Assembly (NCBI RefSeq): GCF_016743815.1
Contig: NZ_CP061035.1
Coordinates: 1,490,501-1,554,500 of the forward strand
Source: Sphingomonas aliaeris
Lineage (GTDB): Bacteria; Pseudomonadota; Alphaproteobacteria; Sphingomonadales; Sphingomonadaceae
DNA: 64,000 nt
Reading direction: 5' to 3'
Below the pieces are notes generated by a model. That model saw only the letters and a program-made list of their open reading frames with translations, ran no database searches and was not told where the DNA came from. Made by a program: the position numbers and the translations under genes. This document shows positions 9,253 through 21,044 of the stretch, in pieces (position 1 is the first letter of the stretch; each line of letters opens with the position of its first letter).

Positions 9253-10581
9253 CTACCGGGCCTGCGTCACCCGCCAGATCACGTTGCCGACATCGTCCGC
9301 CACGAGCAGCGCGCCGCTCGCGTCGGTGATCACGCCGACTGGCCTTCCCTGCGCGTCGCCCGCCGTGTTCAGGAATCCGGTCAGCACATCAACCGGCTTG
9401 GCACCCTTCGCCGGGAAGCCATTGGCGCCGAACGGGATGTAAACGACCTTGTAGCCCGATACCGGCGACCGGTTCCAAGATCCGTGTTCGCCGACGAACG
9501 CACCGTTCGCGAAGTTCGCACCGAGCTTCGCATCGCCCGCAAATGCCAGGCCGAGCGCCGCGACGTGCGGGCCGAGGGCGTAGTCCGGGCGCTTCGAATA
9601 TTCCTGCAAGGCGGGATTGGTGGGCTCGACGCGCTTGTCGGGATAGCCGCCCCAATAATACCACGGCCAGCCGAAGTGATCGCCCAGTTCGATCTGGCTC
9701 ATATAGTCCGGCGCGAGATCGGATCCGATCATGTCGCGTTCGTTGACCGTGGTCCAAAGCTGCTTGCTGTGGGGTTCGAAGGCGAGGCCGTTGGGATTGC
9801 GCAGGCCCGCCGCGTAGACGCGGAACGTCTTCGCGTCAGGATAGACCTGAAGGATGTTGGCGCGATATTTCTCGCGGTCCATGCCGTTTTCGCCGATATT
9901 GCTCGACGAACCGACCGTCACGTACAGCGTCTTGCCATCGGGATCGGCGATGACGTTGCGCGCCCAGTGATTGCCGCCGCCCTGCAGCTTCACCACCAGC
10001 TCGGGCTTGGCCGTGATTGCCGTATCGCCGGTCTTGTACGGTACGCGGACGAGCGCGTCGGTGTTGCCGATGTACAGCCAGTCGCCCATCAGCGCCATGC
10101 CGAATGGCGAGTTGAGGCCCATCATGAAGGTCGACTTGCTCTCGGCAACCCCGTCGCCATTGCTGTCGCGAACGAGCGTGATTCGGTTGGCGGACGGCAC
10201 GCCGGCGCCGGCTTTCCCCATCAGCACGCCCATTACCCAACCGGTGATCCCGCCGCCCTTGCGCGGTGGCGAATTGCTCTCGGCAACCAGCACGTCGCCA
10301 TTGGGCAGGCGGTACAGCCAGCGCGGATGATCCAGGCCGGTGACGAACGGCGCCACGCTCAATCCGGCGGCGGCGATCGGCTTCTGTCCGTCCTTCCACC
10401 CGATCGCGTCGGCAACCTTGACGGTCGGCAGCAATTGCGCGCGGGGCTGGACCAGCTTCGGCTGCGCACCGGTGACGGCGGCGAAATCGACCTGCGCGAC
10501 GTCCGGGCGGGTCAGATAGAAGATCACGCCTCCGGCTATCACGATCAGGATGGCGAGGATGATGAGGATATGTTTGCGCAT
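9253..10581 (-). CDS. Sorbosone dehydrogenase-family (PQQ-type beta-propeller) protein
   Basis: This 442-aa protein has an N-terminal membrane anchor or uncleaved signal (residues 4-25). A glucose/sorbosone dehydrogenase-like beta-propeller follows, including LDHPRWLYRLPNGDVLVAESN, NSPFGMAL, HWARNVIADPDGKTLYVTVGSSSNIGEN and GLRNPNGLAFEP. Family members oxidise aldoses or sorbosone in the periplasm with PQQ, but many are uncharacterised, so the substrate is open. No PQQ synthesis gene is nearby. It is downstream of katG on the same strand, separated by a strong hairpin. Confidence 0.85.
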   Translation of the reverse strand: MRKHILIILAILIVIAGGVIFYLTRPDVAQVDFAAVTGAQPKLVQPRAQLLPTVKVADAIGWKDGQKPIAAAGLSVAPFVTGLDHPRWLYRLPNGDVLVAESNSPPRKGGGITGWVMGVLMGKAGAGVPSANRITLVRDSNGDGVAESKSTFMMGLNSPFGMALMGDWLYIGNTDALVRVPYKTGDTAITAKPELVVKLQGGGNHWARNVIADPDGKTLYVTVGSSSNIGENGMDREKYRANILQVYPDAKTFRVYAAGLRNPNGLAFEPHSKQLWTTVNERDMIGSDLAPDYMSQIELGDHFGWPWYYWGGYPDKRVEPTNPALQEYSKRPDYALGPHVAALGLAFAGDAKLGANFANGAFVGEHGSWNRSPVSGYKVVYIPFGANGFPAKGAKPVDVLTGFLNTAGDAQGRPVGVITDASGALLVADDVGNVIWRVTQAR

Positions 10582-10633
10582 TGTCCCTACCTAAGTCGCG
10601 CAGGGATAAGCGGCAATGGGGCGTGGCCCGTAT

Positions 10634-10662
10634 CCGTCACCCCGGCCGGGCCGGGGTGACGG
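10634..10662. repeat. Perfect palindrome, GTCACCCCGG family repeat
   Basis: A perfect 13-bp stem with a 3-nt loop carries CCGTCACCCCGGC. It lies 13 bp after the katG stop and is likely its terminator or a REP element. The same GTCACCCCGG core recurs as an inverted pair at 44,648-44,756. Confidence 0.75.
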
Positions 10663-10674
10663 TGGGACATCGCC

Positions 10675-13065
<2,391 letters not shown>

Positions 13066-13075
13066 TCAGTGGCGG

Positions 13076-13987
13076 TCAATCCTCCGATTCCGGTTCGGGA
13101 ACAGGCGGATGCAGGCGGAGGCGATGAACACGGCGCGTATCCGCCTCCGTCACTTCCAATTTCCAGCCGCTTTTGTGATCGAGACATTCGCCCGGCTGGG
13201 GCACATGCCCGGCCAGCAGCGCGGCGAGACCACCCAGCGTGTCGATATCTTCATCGACCTCGGCCAGTCGCGGGTCGACGGTTTCGCCGACATCTTCCAG
13301 TTCGACGCGGGCATCGGCGTCCCACGCACCACCGTCCAGCGGGATCAGCAACGCGGTCGGGGCGTCGTCATGCTCGTCCTCGATATCGCCGACGATTTCC
13401 TCGATCAGATCCTCGATCGTCACCAGGCCTTCGGTGCCGAAATATTCGTCGAGGACCACGGCCAGATGGACCCGGCTGGCGCGCATGTCGGCAAGCAGGT
13501 CGAGCACGCCGCGCGACATCGGTACGAACAAGGGCTGCCGGATCAGTGCATCCAGCGTTTCGGGATGCGCGGCACCGGTCGCGAGGATCGCAAACACGTC
13601 CTTGATATGGACCATGCCGATGATCGTATCGAGCTTCTCGCGATAGACGGGCAGGCGGCTGTGCCCCGCCTCGGCGAAGATCTTCACCAGATCGGCAAAG
13701 GGCGTCTTTTCCTCGATCGCGACGATATCGGCGCGGGGCACGCCGACATCGCCCGCATCGCGTTCGCCGAAATGAAGCAGGTTGCGCACCATAGTGCGTT
13801 CGATCGGCGACAGATCGCCCTTCGCGTCGGGCGCCGGATCGTCCTCATGCGCGTCGATCGCTTCTTCCAGCTGATGCCGGAGCGATTCGTCGCCGGGCTG
13901 GCCGAAGATCATCGCCTTCAGGCCGCGCCATATACTGGTCTCGTTCGACCCCTCCGCAGCGAAGCTGCTACTGTCCCCCTCGGGCAT
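13076..13987 (-). CDS. corC: CorC/HlyC-type CBS-domain protein
   Basis: This 303-aa cytosolic protein has paired CBS domains (about residues 70-200, with VPRADIVAIEEK, GHSRLPVYREKLDTIIGMVHIKDV and LDEYFGTEGLVTIEDLIEEIVGDI). A CorC/HlyC transporter-associated domain follows (about 210-300). It lacks the membrane part of HlyC-like proteins. The family is tied to Mg/Co efflux or to envelope functions with Lnt. It is last in the miaB-phoH-ybeY-corC order, starting 8 bp after ybeY. Confidence 0.88.
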   Translation of the reverse strand: MPEGDSSSFAAEGSNETSIWRGLKAMIFGQPGDESLRHQLEEAIDAHEDDPAPDAKGDLSPIERTMVRNLLHFGERDAGDVGVPRADIVAIEEKTPFADLVKIFAEAGHSRLPVYREKLDTIIGMVHIKDVFAILATGAAHPETLDALIRQPLFVPMSRGVLDLLADMRASRVHLAVVLDEYFGTEGLVTIEDLIEEIVGDIEDEHDDAPTALLIPLDGGAWDADARVELEDVGETVDPRLAEVDEDIDTLGGLAALLAGHVPQPGECLDHKSGWKLEVTEADTRRVHRLRLHPPVPEPESED

Positions 13988-13995
13988 ATACCGTT

Positions 13996-14505
13996 TCAGT
14001 CCTCACGTATCAGATACGGATCGGAAAGGCCGAGCGCGGCCAGCGCATCGATCTCGATCGCTTCCATCGCATCGGCTTCCCCATCCTCCAGATGGTCATA
14101 GCCCAAAAGGTGCAGCGTGCCATGCACGATCAGATGCGTCGCATGATCCTCGACCGAAATTCCCTTCTCCGCCGCCTCGCGTTCGCACACGCCGCGGGCC
14201 AGCGCGATGTCGCCGAGCAGCACTTCGCCATCATCGGTATTGGCGATTCCGTCGAGCAGGTCGGGCTGCACCATCGGGAAACTCAGCACGTTGGTCGGCT
14301 TGTCCTTCTGCCGATATTGCGCGTTGAGCGTCTGGACCTCGTCGTCCGTGGTCAGTCGGATCGATATCTCGATCCCGACCGGCAGCGTCAGCCATTCGCC
14401 GTGCGTCGTTCGCTCCAGCGCGGCCGACGCGGCCCGCAAGGCGAGCGCCTCCCAATCGGTCGTATCCGGCCAGACGGGTTCGATCGACAAGGCGGTCTCA
14501 AGCAT
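13996..14505 (-). CDS. ybeY: Endoribonuclease YbeY
   Basis: YbeY is a zinc-dependent RNase required for 16S rRNA 3'-end maturation and ribosome quality control. The family motif HGTLHLLGYDH (three zinc His) is present near residues 123-133 of 169. ATG 14505 is chosen because GAGGG lies just upstream and the start overlaps the phoH stop by 8 nt, a sign of coupling. The ATG 12 nt earlier also fits the frame. Confidence 0.95.
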   Translation of the reverse strand: MLETALSIEPVWPDTTDWEALALRAASAALERTTHGEWLTLPVGIEISIRLTTDDEVQTLNAQYRQKDKPTNVLSFPMVQPDLLDGIANTDDGEVLLGDIALARGVCEREAAEKGISVEDHATHLIVHGTLHLLGYDHLEDGEADAMEAIEIDALAALGLSDPYLIRED

Positions 14506-15493
14506 CGACGCCCTCATAGGCTTCGACGATGCGACCGACGATCGGATGACGCACGACGTCGCCCGAACCGAAGCGGCACATCGAGATTCCCTCGACGCCG
14601 TCCAGCCGGACGACCGCGTCGTTGAGGCCGGATGCGTTCATGCCGCCGGGCAGATCGGTCTGCTTCGGATCGCCGCACACGACCATGCGGCTGTTCTCGC
14701 CGAAGCGAGTCAGGAACATCTTCATCTGCGCGGGCGTGGTGTTCTGCGCCTCGTCCAGGATGATGAAAGCGTCGGCCAGCGTGCGGCCGCGCATGAAGGC
14801 GATCGGCGCGATCTCAATTTCGCCCGACATGATGCGGCGTTCGACCTGTTCGGCGGGCAGGCAGTCGTTCAGCGCGTCGTAGAGCGGACGAAGATACGGA
14901 TCGACCTTCTCCTTCATGTCGCCGGGCAGGAAGCCGAGCTTTTCGCCCGCCTCGACCGCCGGGCGCGACAGGATCAATCGCTGCACGCTCCCGGTGATCA
15001 GCTGCGACACGGCCTGAGCGACGGCGATATAGGTCTTGCCCGTACCTGCCGGCCCGAGCGCGAAGATCACGTCGTTATTGACCAGTTCGCGCATGTAATG
15101 CGCCTGGGCGAGCGTGCGCGGCACGATCGTCTTCTTGCGCGTGCGGATCATGACGCTGGGCGCGCCGGAATCCGCCGCGATGATCCCCGCAAGCGTCGGT
15201 TCGACCGACATGGCGATCACCGCGTCGACCATGCCCTGATCGACCCGCTCGCCGCGCGAGATGCGGTTGTAGAGTCCCTGCAATACGTCGCGCGCCTCGG
15301 CCACCGCCTCGGCCCGGCCTTCGAGGCCGACCTTGTTGCCGCGTGCGGTGATGTAGACGCCCAACCGGCTTTCGAGTTGCAGCAGGTTCTGGTCGAACTC
15401 GCCGAAAAGCTGGGACATGAGCTGGGGTCGATCGAAGACCAGTTCCGCGCGACTGCGTTCACCGGATTGGGCGGGGACTGGCTTGCGGCTCAT
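14498..15493 (-). CDS. phoH: PhoH-like ATPase (YbeZ)
   Basis: This 331-aa cytosolic P-loop ATPase works with YbeY in RNA metabolism. A short KH-like N-terminal part (about residues 20-90) precedes the ATPase core with Walker A LGPAGTGKTYIA (about 141-152), the DEAQN Walker B (FIILDEAQNTTPAQMKMFLTR) and the VCGDPKQTDLP motif. It overlaps ybeY by 8 nt and lies 304 bp after miaB. Confidence 0.95.
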   Translation of the reverse strand: MSRKPVPAQSGERSRAELVFDRPQLMSQLFGEFDQNLLQLESRLGVYITARGNKVGLEGRAEAVAEARDVLQGLYNRISRGERVDQGMVDAVIAMSVEPTLAGIIAADSGAPSVMIRTRKKTIVPRTLAQAHYMRELVNNDVIFALGPAGTGKTYIAVAQAVSQLITGSVQRLILSRPAVEAGEKLGFLPGDMKEKVDPYLRPLYDALNDCLPAEQVERRIMSGEIEIAPIAFMRGRTLADAFIILDEAQNTTPAQMKMFLTRFGENSRMVVCGDPKQTDLPGGMNASGLNDAVVRLDGVEGISMCRFGSGDVVRHPIVGRIVEAYEGVDA

Positions 15494-15797
15494 GCGGTTC
15501 CTTCTGAAGGCAGGACGGGGGTGGCGACGCGAGTCGCGGAAGTGTTCAAGTTGACGAAGTTGACGCTACGTACGGCCCTGTTGCCCCATCGGAACGGGCA
15601 ATCGCTGCGGTCGGTTCCGCGCATCTGGCTGGAGAGACGAGTCGGCTGCATCCACCGATGAGTGTGACAGAGGGGCGGCAAGTAGGACAGCGCGATTTGG
15701 TGGCGCCGGTGAATATTTGGGGAGCGGGAGGGGGACTTCAAGATGGCGCGGATCTACCGTTCTGCCAACGGAGAGAGGATGTGGGAGGCGGGAGCGC
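15494..15797. other. Intergenic region between phoH and miaB
   Basis: About 300 bp separate miaB from phoH, although the two are usually tightly linked in alphaproteobacteria. Short open frames here are Arg/Pro-rich and have no coding character. I see no hairpin with a T tract and no recognisable box. A promoter for phoH-ybeY-corC may lie here. Confidence 0.5.
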
Positions 15798-17129
15798 TCA
15801 GGCCGCGATCTTGACCCGTTCCATACCCGCCAGCGAATTCGGATCGGCGCGGACGATATCGACCTCGACCATGTCGCCGACCCCCGCGTCGGTGATCAGG
15901 TGCACCGATTGCAGCCAGGGCGACTTGCCGAGCATCTGGCCGGGCAGCTTGCCCTTGCGTTCGATCAGCACGTCGCACGTCCGCCCGACGACGCCGGCAT
16001 TGAACGCGGATTGATCGCGATTGAGCGCGGCCTGCAGGCGTTGCAGGCGGTCGTCCATCACCTCCGGCGCGATCTGGTCGTCCATGCCGGCGGCGGGGGT
16101 GCCGGGGCGGGGGCTGTATTTGAAACTGAACGCCTGGGCATAGCCGACCGCGTCCACCAGGCTGAGCGTTTCGGCGAAATCGGCGTCCGTCTCGCCGGGG
16201 AAACCGACGATGAAGTCGCCCGACAGCGCGATATCCGGACGGGCGGCCCGGACGCGATCGAGAATGCGCAGGTAGGAATCGCGGCTGTGGCTGCGGTTCA
16301 TCGCCTTCAGGATGCGGTCGCTGCCCGCCTGTACGGGCAGGTGCAGGAACGGCATCAGCTTCTCGACATCGGCATGCGCGTCGATCAGCTTTTGCGTCAT
16401 ATCGTTGGGATGGCTGGTCGTGTAGCGGATCCGCGCGAGGCCGAGCACCGTGTCCAGTTCACGGATCAGCGCATCCAGCCCGCCGTCCCGGCCCCTGGCA
16501 TCGGTGCCGGTCCAGGCGTTGACGTTTTGGCCAAGCAACGTGATCTCGCGCGCGCCGGCATCGACCAGCGCCTGCGCCTCGTCGACGATCGCGCCCCACG
16601 GACGGCTGACTTCCGCGCCGCGGGTATAGGGGACGACGCAATAGGTGCAGAACTTGTCGCATCCTTCCTGCACGGTCAGGAACGCCGATGGCGGCACGCG
16701 ACGGCGTGCGGGCAGGTGGCCAAACTTGGTTTCGACCGGCATGTCTGTGTCCAGCGCAGCCTCGCCGCGCGCGGCCTTCGCGACCAGATCGGGCAGGTTG
16801 TGATAGGCTTGCGGCCCGACCACGACGTCAACCTTGGCGCGCCGGACGATCTCCGCGCCTTCCGCCTGCGCGACGCATCCGGCGATCGCGATCATCGGCG
16901 CGCGGCCCTGCTTGCCCGCGTCCTTGCGGATGCGGCCGATGTCCGAATAGACCTTTTCCGTCGCCTTCTCTCGGATGTGGCAGGTGTTGAGCACGACCAG
17001 ATCGGCGTCGGCGGCGTCGGCGGGGGTCAGGCCCTGCGCGGCCATCAGTTCCGCCATGCGATCGCCGTCATAGACGTTCATCTGGCAACCGAAGGATTTG
17101 ACGGCAAAGGTCTTGGGAGAGGATTTCAT
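15798..17129 (-). CDS. miaB: tRNA-2-methylthio-N6-dimethylallyladenosine synthase
   Basis: MiaB is a radical-SAM enzyme that adds the 2-methylthio group to i6A37 in tRNA. The N-terminal domain has the three Fe-S Cys in [20 protein letters not shown] and AGCVAQAEG. The radical-SAM motif is [15 protein letters not shown] (about residues 155-169) and a TRAM domain ends the 443-aa protein. It follows plsC, with a palindromic element overlapping the gap. Confidence 0.96.
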   Translation of the reverse strand: MKSSPKTFAVKSFGCQMNVYDGDRMAELMAAQGLTPADAADADLVVLNTCHIREKATEKVYSDIGRIRKDAGKQGRAPMIAIAGCVAQAEGAEIVRRAKVDVVVGPQAYHNLPDLVAKAARGEAALDTDMPVETKFGHLPARRRVPPSAFLTVQEGCDKFCTYCVVPYTRGAEVSRPWGAIVDEAQALVDAGAREITLLGQNVNAWTGTDARGRDGGLDALIRELDTVLGLARIRYTTSHPNDMTQKLIDAHADVEKLMPFLHLPVQAGSDRILKAMNRSHSRDSYLRILDRVRAARPDIALSGDFIVGFPGETDADFAETLSLVDAVGYAQAFSFKYSPRPGTPAAGMDDQIAPEVMDDRLQRLQAALNRDQSAFNAGVVGRTCDVLIERKGKLPGQMLGKSPWLQSVHLITDAGVGDMVEVDIVRADPNSLAGMERVKIAA

Positions 17130-17145
17130 GCGGGGCCTGTAGCAA

Positions 17146-17280
17146 ATCCTCCCCGGTACGGGGAGGGGACCATTCGCCTCTTTCGGCGAATGGTGGAGGG
17201 GGGCGTGACGCGAGCTTTACGTTTGGGGAGAGGCCCCTCCGTCAGCCTTTGGCTGCCACCTCCCCGTGCCGGGGAGGATC
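17146..17280. repeat. Palindromic element, GATCCTCCCCGG family
   Basis: This 135-bp unit has near-identical inverted ends (ATCCTCCCCGG...CGGGGAGG at 17146-17166 and 17259-17280). Inside is a nested hairpin (ACCATTCGCC...GGCGAATGGT, 17169-17194). A second copy is at 35571-35702. Here its right end is translated as the C-terminus of plsC. Confidence 0.8.
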
Positions 17281-18105
17281 GACCGGCAGATAGGCGAACG
17301 GGCGGAGCGGTTTGCCTAGCGTCGCGACCAACGCCTGCTCGATACGCCGGCGGCTTTCCGCAGCGATTGCCTTTCGGCCGGGAAAGTCGGCGGGGGAGAA
17401 GGGTTCGAGGAAATGCACGCGGACCGGAAAATTGCCCTTGCGCGCCATGATCCGTTTCGCATTGTCGATGCCCGTTTCGTCGCCGACCCAGCCGATCTCC
17501 TCCGCCGCGCGGCCATAATCCAGCAGCACCGGCTGGACCATCACGCCGGGCGGGGGCGGCTCCAGAACGCGCAGCATCGGCGTCTTGAACGGCAGCAGCG
17601 AATGCCCGTCGGTCGTCGTGCCTTCGGGGAAGACGGTGACCGACCAGTTATCCTCCAGCGCGTCGCGCAATGTGTTGATCTGCTCCGCCACGCCCAGCCG
17701 GTTCTCGCGCTTGATGAACACCGTGCGGTTGAGCGTCGAGAGCCAGCCGACCACGGGGGCCTCGCGAATCTCCTGCTTGGCGACGAACGCGCTGCCGCTT
17801 TGCCCGGCGATGGCGAGGATATCGATCCAGCTGATATGGTTGGAGATATAGAAGACGTCGCGCCGCAACGGCACCCCGACTCGCGACACCCGCGCACCCG
17901 CGAGCCGTCCGGTCCAGCGGAGGAATATCCTCGGCCAAGGTGATGACATTCGCAGCAGCCGCCAGAGGAAATGCAGCGGAACGGTCAGCATCAGCGCGAG
18001 CAGCAGGCCGGTCGCGCGGATGACGAGACGGAACGTTCCGGCGGCATCGATCGGCAGCGGCGTCCCGGCGGCGATCGCTGCGCGCTGCTCAGGGGGCAGG
18101 GTCAT
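17242..18105 (-). CDS. plsC: 1-acyl-sn-glycerol-3-phosphate acyltransferase
   Basis: PlsC-type enzyme that acylates lysophosphatidic acid at the inner membrane. The 287-aa protein has a hydrophobic segment (about residues 25-50), the catalytic motif SNHISWIDIL (His and Asp, about 88-97), the substrate-binding VFPEGTT and a Pro-rich turn. The last dozen residues (VDPPRHGEVAAKG) are encoded by the right arm of the palindromic element, so the original C-terminus has probably been replaced. It belongs to the conserved fur-plsC-miaB order. Confidence 0.9.
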   Translation of the reverse strand: MTLPPEQRAAIAAGTPLPIDAAGTFRLVIRATGLLLALMLTVPLHFLWRLLRMSSPWPRIFLRWTGRLAGARVSRVGVPLRRDVFYISNHISWIDILAIAGQSGSAFVAKQEIREAPVVGWLSTLNRTVFIKRENRLGVAEQINTLRDALEDNWSVTVFPEGTTTDGHSLLPFKTPMLRVLEPPPPGVMVQPVLLDYGRAAEEIGWVGDETGIDNAKRIMARKGNFPVRVHFLEPFSPADFPGRKAIAAESRRRIEQALVATLGKPLRPFAYLPVDPPRHGEVAAKG

Positions 18106-18153
18106 GTCACGTGCGCCGACCGAGCGGCGCGCGGACGGACATGCGGCACGGGA

Positions 18154-18576
18154 TCAAGGCTTGCGATCGAGCGCCACGCCGTACAATTCCATGCGGTGAT
18201 CGACCAGCCGGAAGCCGAGACGTTCCGCAATCGCCTTCTGCAACTGTTCCAACTCCGGATCGACGAATTCGATCACCTTGCCGGTCTCGACATCGATCAG
18301 GTGATCGTGATGCGCCTCGGGCGCGGGTTCGTACCGCGCGCGGCCATCGCCGAAATCATGCCGGTCCAGGATGCCCGCTTCCTCGAACAGGCGGACAGTG
18401 CGGTAGACGGTGGCGATCGAGATGCCGGGATCGATCGCGCTGGCGCGTTCGTAGACCTTTTCCACATCAGGATGGTCTTCGGCTTCGGATAGCACGCGCG
18501 CGATGACGCGGCGCTGCTCGGTGATGCGCAGACCCTTTTCGTTGCAAAGGGCTTCGAGATCGATTTTGCGGGCCAT
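18154..18576 (-). CDS. fur: Fur family metal-responsive repressor
   Basis: This 140-aa Fur-type repressor has an N-terminal winged helix (ATVYRTVRLFEEAG, about residues 54-67) and a C-terminal dimer/metal domain with EAHHDHLIDVETGKVIEF. It has no CxxC structural-zinc motif; its only Cys is near residue 11. That is normal for alphaproteobacterial Fur/Mur, so iron versus manganese sensing cannot be settled from sequence. ATG 18576 is chosen; the frame to 18747 adds 57 unlike residues. A Fur-type dyad precedes the suf operon in this same window. Confidence 0.93.
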   Translation of the reverse strand: MARKIDLEALCNEKGLRITEQRRVIARVLSEAEDHPDVEKVYERASAIDPGISIATVYRTVRLFEEAGILDRHDFGDGRARYEPAPEAHHDHLIDVETGKVIEFVDPELEQLQKAIAERLGFRLVDHRMELYGVALDRKP

Positions 18577-18640
18577 GCCCCCGTGTAGGCGCTTCGAGCT
18601 TATTGATAAAGCGAAGAGTGATTCGCAATAAGCGCCGTAT

Positions 18641-18668
18641 CGCCCTTCCCCGCATCCGGGGAAGGGCG
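18641..18668. repeat. Perfect 12-bp hairpin between mucR and fur
   Basis: The arms CGCCCTTCCCCG and CGGGGAAGGGCG with a 4-nt loop lie 8 bp after the mucR stop. There is no T tract. It is either a terminator separating mucR from fur or one more G/C-rich palindromic repeat. Confidence 0.6.
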
Positions 18669-18676
18669 GATCCGTC

Positions 18677-19096
18677 TCAGCGCGTAGCCTTGCGACGCGT
18701 GGTGCCCAGGCCGATCTTCTTGGCCAGGGTGCGACGCTGCTCGGCATAGTTCGGTGCGACCATCGGATAGTCGGCGGGCAGGTTCCACTTGGCGCGGTAC
18801 TGCTCCGGGGTCATCTGATAGTGAGTCATCAGGTGACGCTTCAGCATCTTCAACTTCTTGCCATCCTCGAGACAGACGATGAAGTCCGGCTTAATCGACG
18901 AACGCACCGAAACGGCAGGTTCCTGACGCAGTTCGGGCTGCTCGGTCGGGCTGCCGAGACCGGTCAGCGCACCATGAACATTCGAGATGAGAACAGGGAG
19001 ATCAGCGACGGCGACGCTGTTGTTGCTGACGTGTGCCGCAACGATATCGGCAGTCAACGCGATAAGCGTATCCTGCAGATCGGTATGCATATCCAT
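18677..19096 (-). CDS. mucR: MucR family transcriptional regulator
   Basis: This 139-aa protein has an acidic/hydrophobic N-terminal oligomerisation region and a Ros/MucR zinc-finger domain: [20 protein letters not shown], then [25 protein letters not shown]. MucR proteins are H-NS-like silencers that bind AT-rich DNA in alphaproteobacteria. ATG 19096 follows AAGGAATTATA; upstream residues in the longer frame are unlike the family. It sits between rimI and fur on the same strand. Confidence 0.93.
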   Translation of the reverse strand: MDMHTDLQDTLIALTADIVAAHVSNNSVAVADLPVLISNVHGALTGLGSPTEQPELRQEPAVSVRSSIKPDFIVCLEDGKKLKMLKRHLMTHYQMTPEQYRAKWNLPADYPMVAPNYAEQRRTLAKKIGLGTTRRKATR

Positions 19097-19210
19097 TATA
19101 ATTCCTTCGACCCATTTTTTATCGGCTGCATTGCGTGCGCAGCCGTGACCAAGCCTATCGGCCGATGGGTCGGGCCACGCAAGTAACAAAAGATAAGAAT
19201 ACAGGTCTCA

Positions 19211-19684
19211 TCAAAGCTCGCGGCGATAGGTGAAGGCATCGGAAACTAAGCCGCTTGTGCCGCGATAGTATGCGCGCCGCTGTCCCACCTTGGCGAAGCC
19301 GGCATTGCGATACAATTTGATCGCTTCGTTACCGTCACGAACCTCCAGATGCAGCGCGACCGCGCGCTTGTCCTGCGCATCGCCGATGACCGAGCGCAGC
19401 AACGCCGCGGCGACGCCACGCCGCCGCATCGCCGGGGCGGTGGCGAGCAACAGCAGTTCGACCTCGTCGACGGTCAGGCGCGACAAAGCGAAGCCGGCCG
19501 GCTGACCCTGAATCGAGGCGATCGTCAGCCACACGCCCGGTAGCGCCATGATGCCGAGGCACTGGCCGCGCGTCCAAGCTTCGCCGAACCGGGGGTCGAA
19601 CGATTCGGCCATCAGCGATTCGACCAAAGCGAGATCGGACGTCGATCCGGTGCGCAGCTCGATCACGTTCAGCACGGTGCTCAT
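19211..19684 (-). CDS. rimI: GNAT acetyltransferase, RimI-like
   Basis: This 157-aa GNAT protein is probably ribosomal-protein S18 alanine N-acetyltransferase or a close relative. Visible are the acetyl-CoA-binding region LLLATAPAMRRRGVAAALLRSVIG (about residues 78-101) and LEVRDGNEAIKLYRNAGF (about 113-130). The start ATG overlaps the tsaB stop (ATGA at 19681-19684), the usual tsaB-rimI coupling. Confidence 0.9.
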   Translation of the reverse strand: MSTVLNVIELRTGSTSDLALVESLMAESFDPRFGEAWTRGQCLGIMALPGVWLTIASIQGQPAGFALSRLTVDEVELLLLATAPAMRRRGVAAALLRSVIGDAQDKRAVALHLEVRDGNEAIKLYRNAGFAKVGQRRAYYRGTSGLVSDAFTYRREL

Positions 19685-20319
19685 GCGGGAACTCCCATCC
19701 GCGGGGCGGGCGGTTTGGCGTCGGGTGCGCGACCATAAATCGGACGCGCGGGCAGGGTCGCGAAATCGCCGTCCAGCAGGATCGCAGTCGCGGCGTCGGG
19801 CAGCATTTCGAAGGCGTCCAGGCCCGGCGCCAGCGATTCGAGATGACGCACGCCAGTCCCGAACGCGGCGCGGCCTTCCAATGCGGCCAAAGCGGCATCG
19901 GGACGCAGCGAGGCGAACGGCCCAGTCGCGGCGAATGGGGTTTTGGTGAACGCCTGCATGAAGACCTCGCCGTGCCCGCCCACCATGATTACGGCAAGCG
20001 CCGACAGGTCCGGCCGCTCGGCAAAGGCGGCAGCGGCGATCAGCGGAAGCGTGGAATAGCCGCGGACTTCCGCGCCCCATCCGAACGCGAGCGCGCGAGC
20101 GGCGGCGATACCGACGCGCACGCCGGTGAAGCTGCCGGGGCCGCAATCGACGAGGATATGGTCGGCGCGCCCGCCATCCGGCAGTTCGGCGATCATCGGG
20201 ATGAGCCGTTCGGCATGGCCGCGTCCGACGACTTCGTGCCGGCGTGCGATCACGGCGCCGGATCCGATCAGGGCGACCGAACAGGCGGCGGTCGAGGTTT
20301 CGATGACCAGGATTTTCAT
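19681..20319 (-). CDS. tsaB: tRNA threonylcarbamoyladenosine biosynthesis protein TsaB
   Basis: TsaB is the non-catalytic partner of TsaD in making t6A37 of ANN-decoding tRNAs. The ASKHA-fold start MKILVIETSTAACSVAL and the family motif CGPGSFTGVRVGIAAARAL (about residues 59-77) are clear. The 212-aa length is normal. It is the first gene of the tsaB-rimI pair. Confidence 0.95.
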   Translation of the reverse strand: MKILVIETSTAACSVALIGSGAVIARRHEVVGRGHAERLIPMIAELPDGGRADHILVDCGPGSFTGVRVGIAAARALAFGWGAEVRGYSTLPLIAAAAFAERPDLSALAVIMVGGHGEVFMQAFTKTPFAATGPFASLRPDAALAALEGRAAFGTGVRHLESLAPGLDAFEMLPDAATAILLDGDFATLPARPIYGRAPDAKPPAPRMGVPA

Positions 20320-20419
20320 CGTGAAATTGTCACCAGCCGTTCGTGGCCGGCATGTGCCGGCTTCGCGCCGTCCTTACCGCAGATCGGCGCCGCGACAAGC
20401 GCACCGCCGACGCCCATGA

Positions 20420-21013
20420 TCATGCGATCGTGTTGAACTTCGCGAAATCCGGACGCGGCAGGCGCTCGTAGATAGACGACGGATCGCCATAGCCGAGCGT
20501 GGAGATGAAGTTGCTGCGCACCGACGGCGTTTCGGAGAAGAACGCCGCATCGACCTTGCCATTGTCGAACCCCGACATCGGCCCGGTATCCAGCCCAAGC
20601 GCCCGCGCGGCGATGATGAAATACGCCCCCTGCAACGTCGAATTGCGCATCGCGGATACCGCGCGCAGTTCCGCATTCCCGTCGAACCACGCCTTGGCGT
20701 CCGTGTGCGGGAAAAGTTCGGGAAGGTATTCGTGAAACTCGGTATCCATGCCGATGATCACGCTGACCGGCGCCTTCAGGATCTTGGGCGCGTTCTGCGC
20801 GCTGGTGCAATCGGCCAGCTTCTGCTTCGCCTCGTCGCTGACGACCCAGATGAGGCGCGCGGGCATCTGGTTGGCGGAGGTCGGCCCCCATCTCATCAGG
20901 TCCCAGATCGCGTGCAGGTCGGAGTCCGCGACGGGTTGATCGGTATAGCCGTTATAGGAGCGCGCGGTACGGAAGATCGTATCGAGCGCCGCGTCGGACA
21001 GCTTCTCGGTCAT
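20420..21013 (-). CDS. Nitroreductase family protein, malonic semialdehyde reductase RutE-like
   Basis: This 197-aa FMN-dependent nitroreductase-fold enzyme has the RutE-like layout: LDTIFRTARSYNGYTDQPV, LMRWGPTSANQMPARLIWV, GAYFIIAARALGLDTGPMSGFD (about residues 130-151) and the C-terminal LGYGDPSSIYERLPRPDF. RutE reduces malonic semialdehyde to 3-hydroxypropionate in pyrimidine catabolism. No other rut gene is here, so the physiological substrate is uncertain. It lies 31 bp downstream of the Nfu gene. Confidence 0.85.
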   Translation of the reverse strand: MTEKLSDAALDTIFRTARSYNGYTDQPVADSDLHAIWDLMRWGPTSANQMPARLIWVVSDEAKQKLADCTSAQNAPKILKAPVSVIIGMDTEFHEYLPELFPHTDAKAWFDGNAELRAVSAMRNSTLQGAYFIIAARALGLDTGPMSGFDNGKVDAAFFSETPSVRSNFISTLGYGDPSSIYERLPRPDFAKFNTIA

Positions 21014-21044
21014 GGCTATACCTCGGAAATGAAGTCGGTGGGGA

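Noticed and set aside
15490..15741. An 83-codon minus-strand frame upstream of phoH
   Set aside because: It has no recognisable motif and Ser/Arg/Pro-rich composition, overlaps the phoH start region and lacks a ribosome-binding site.
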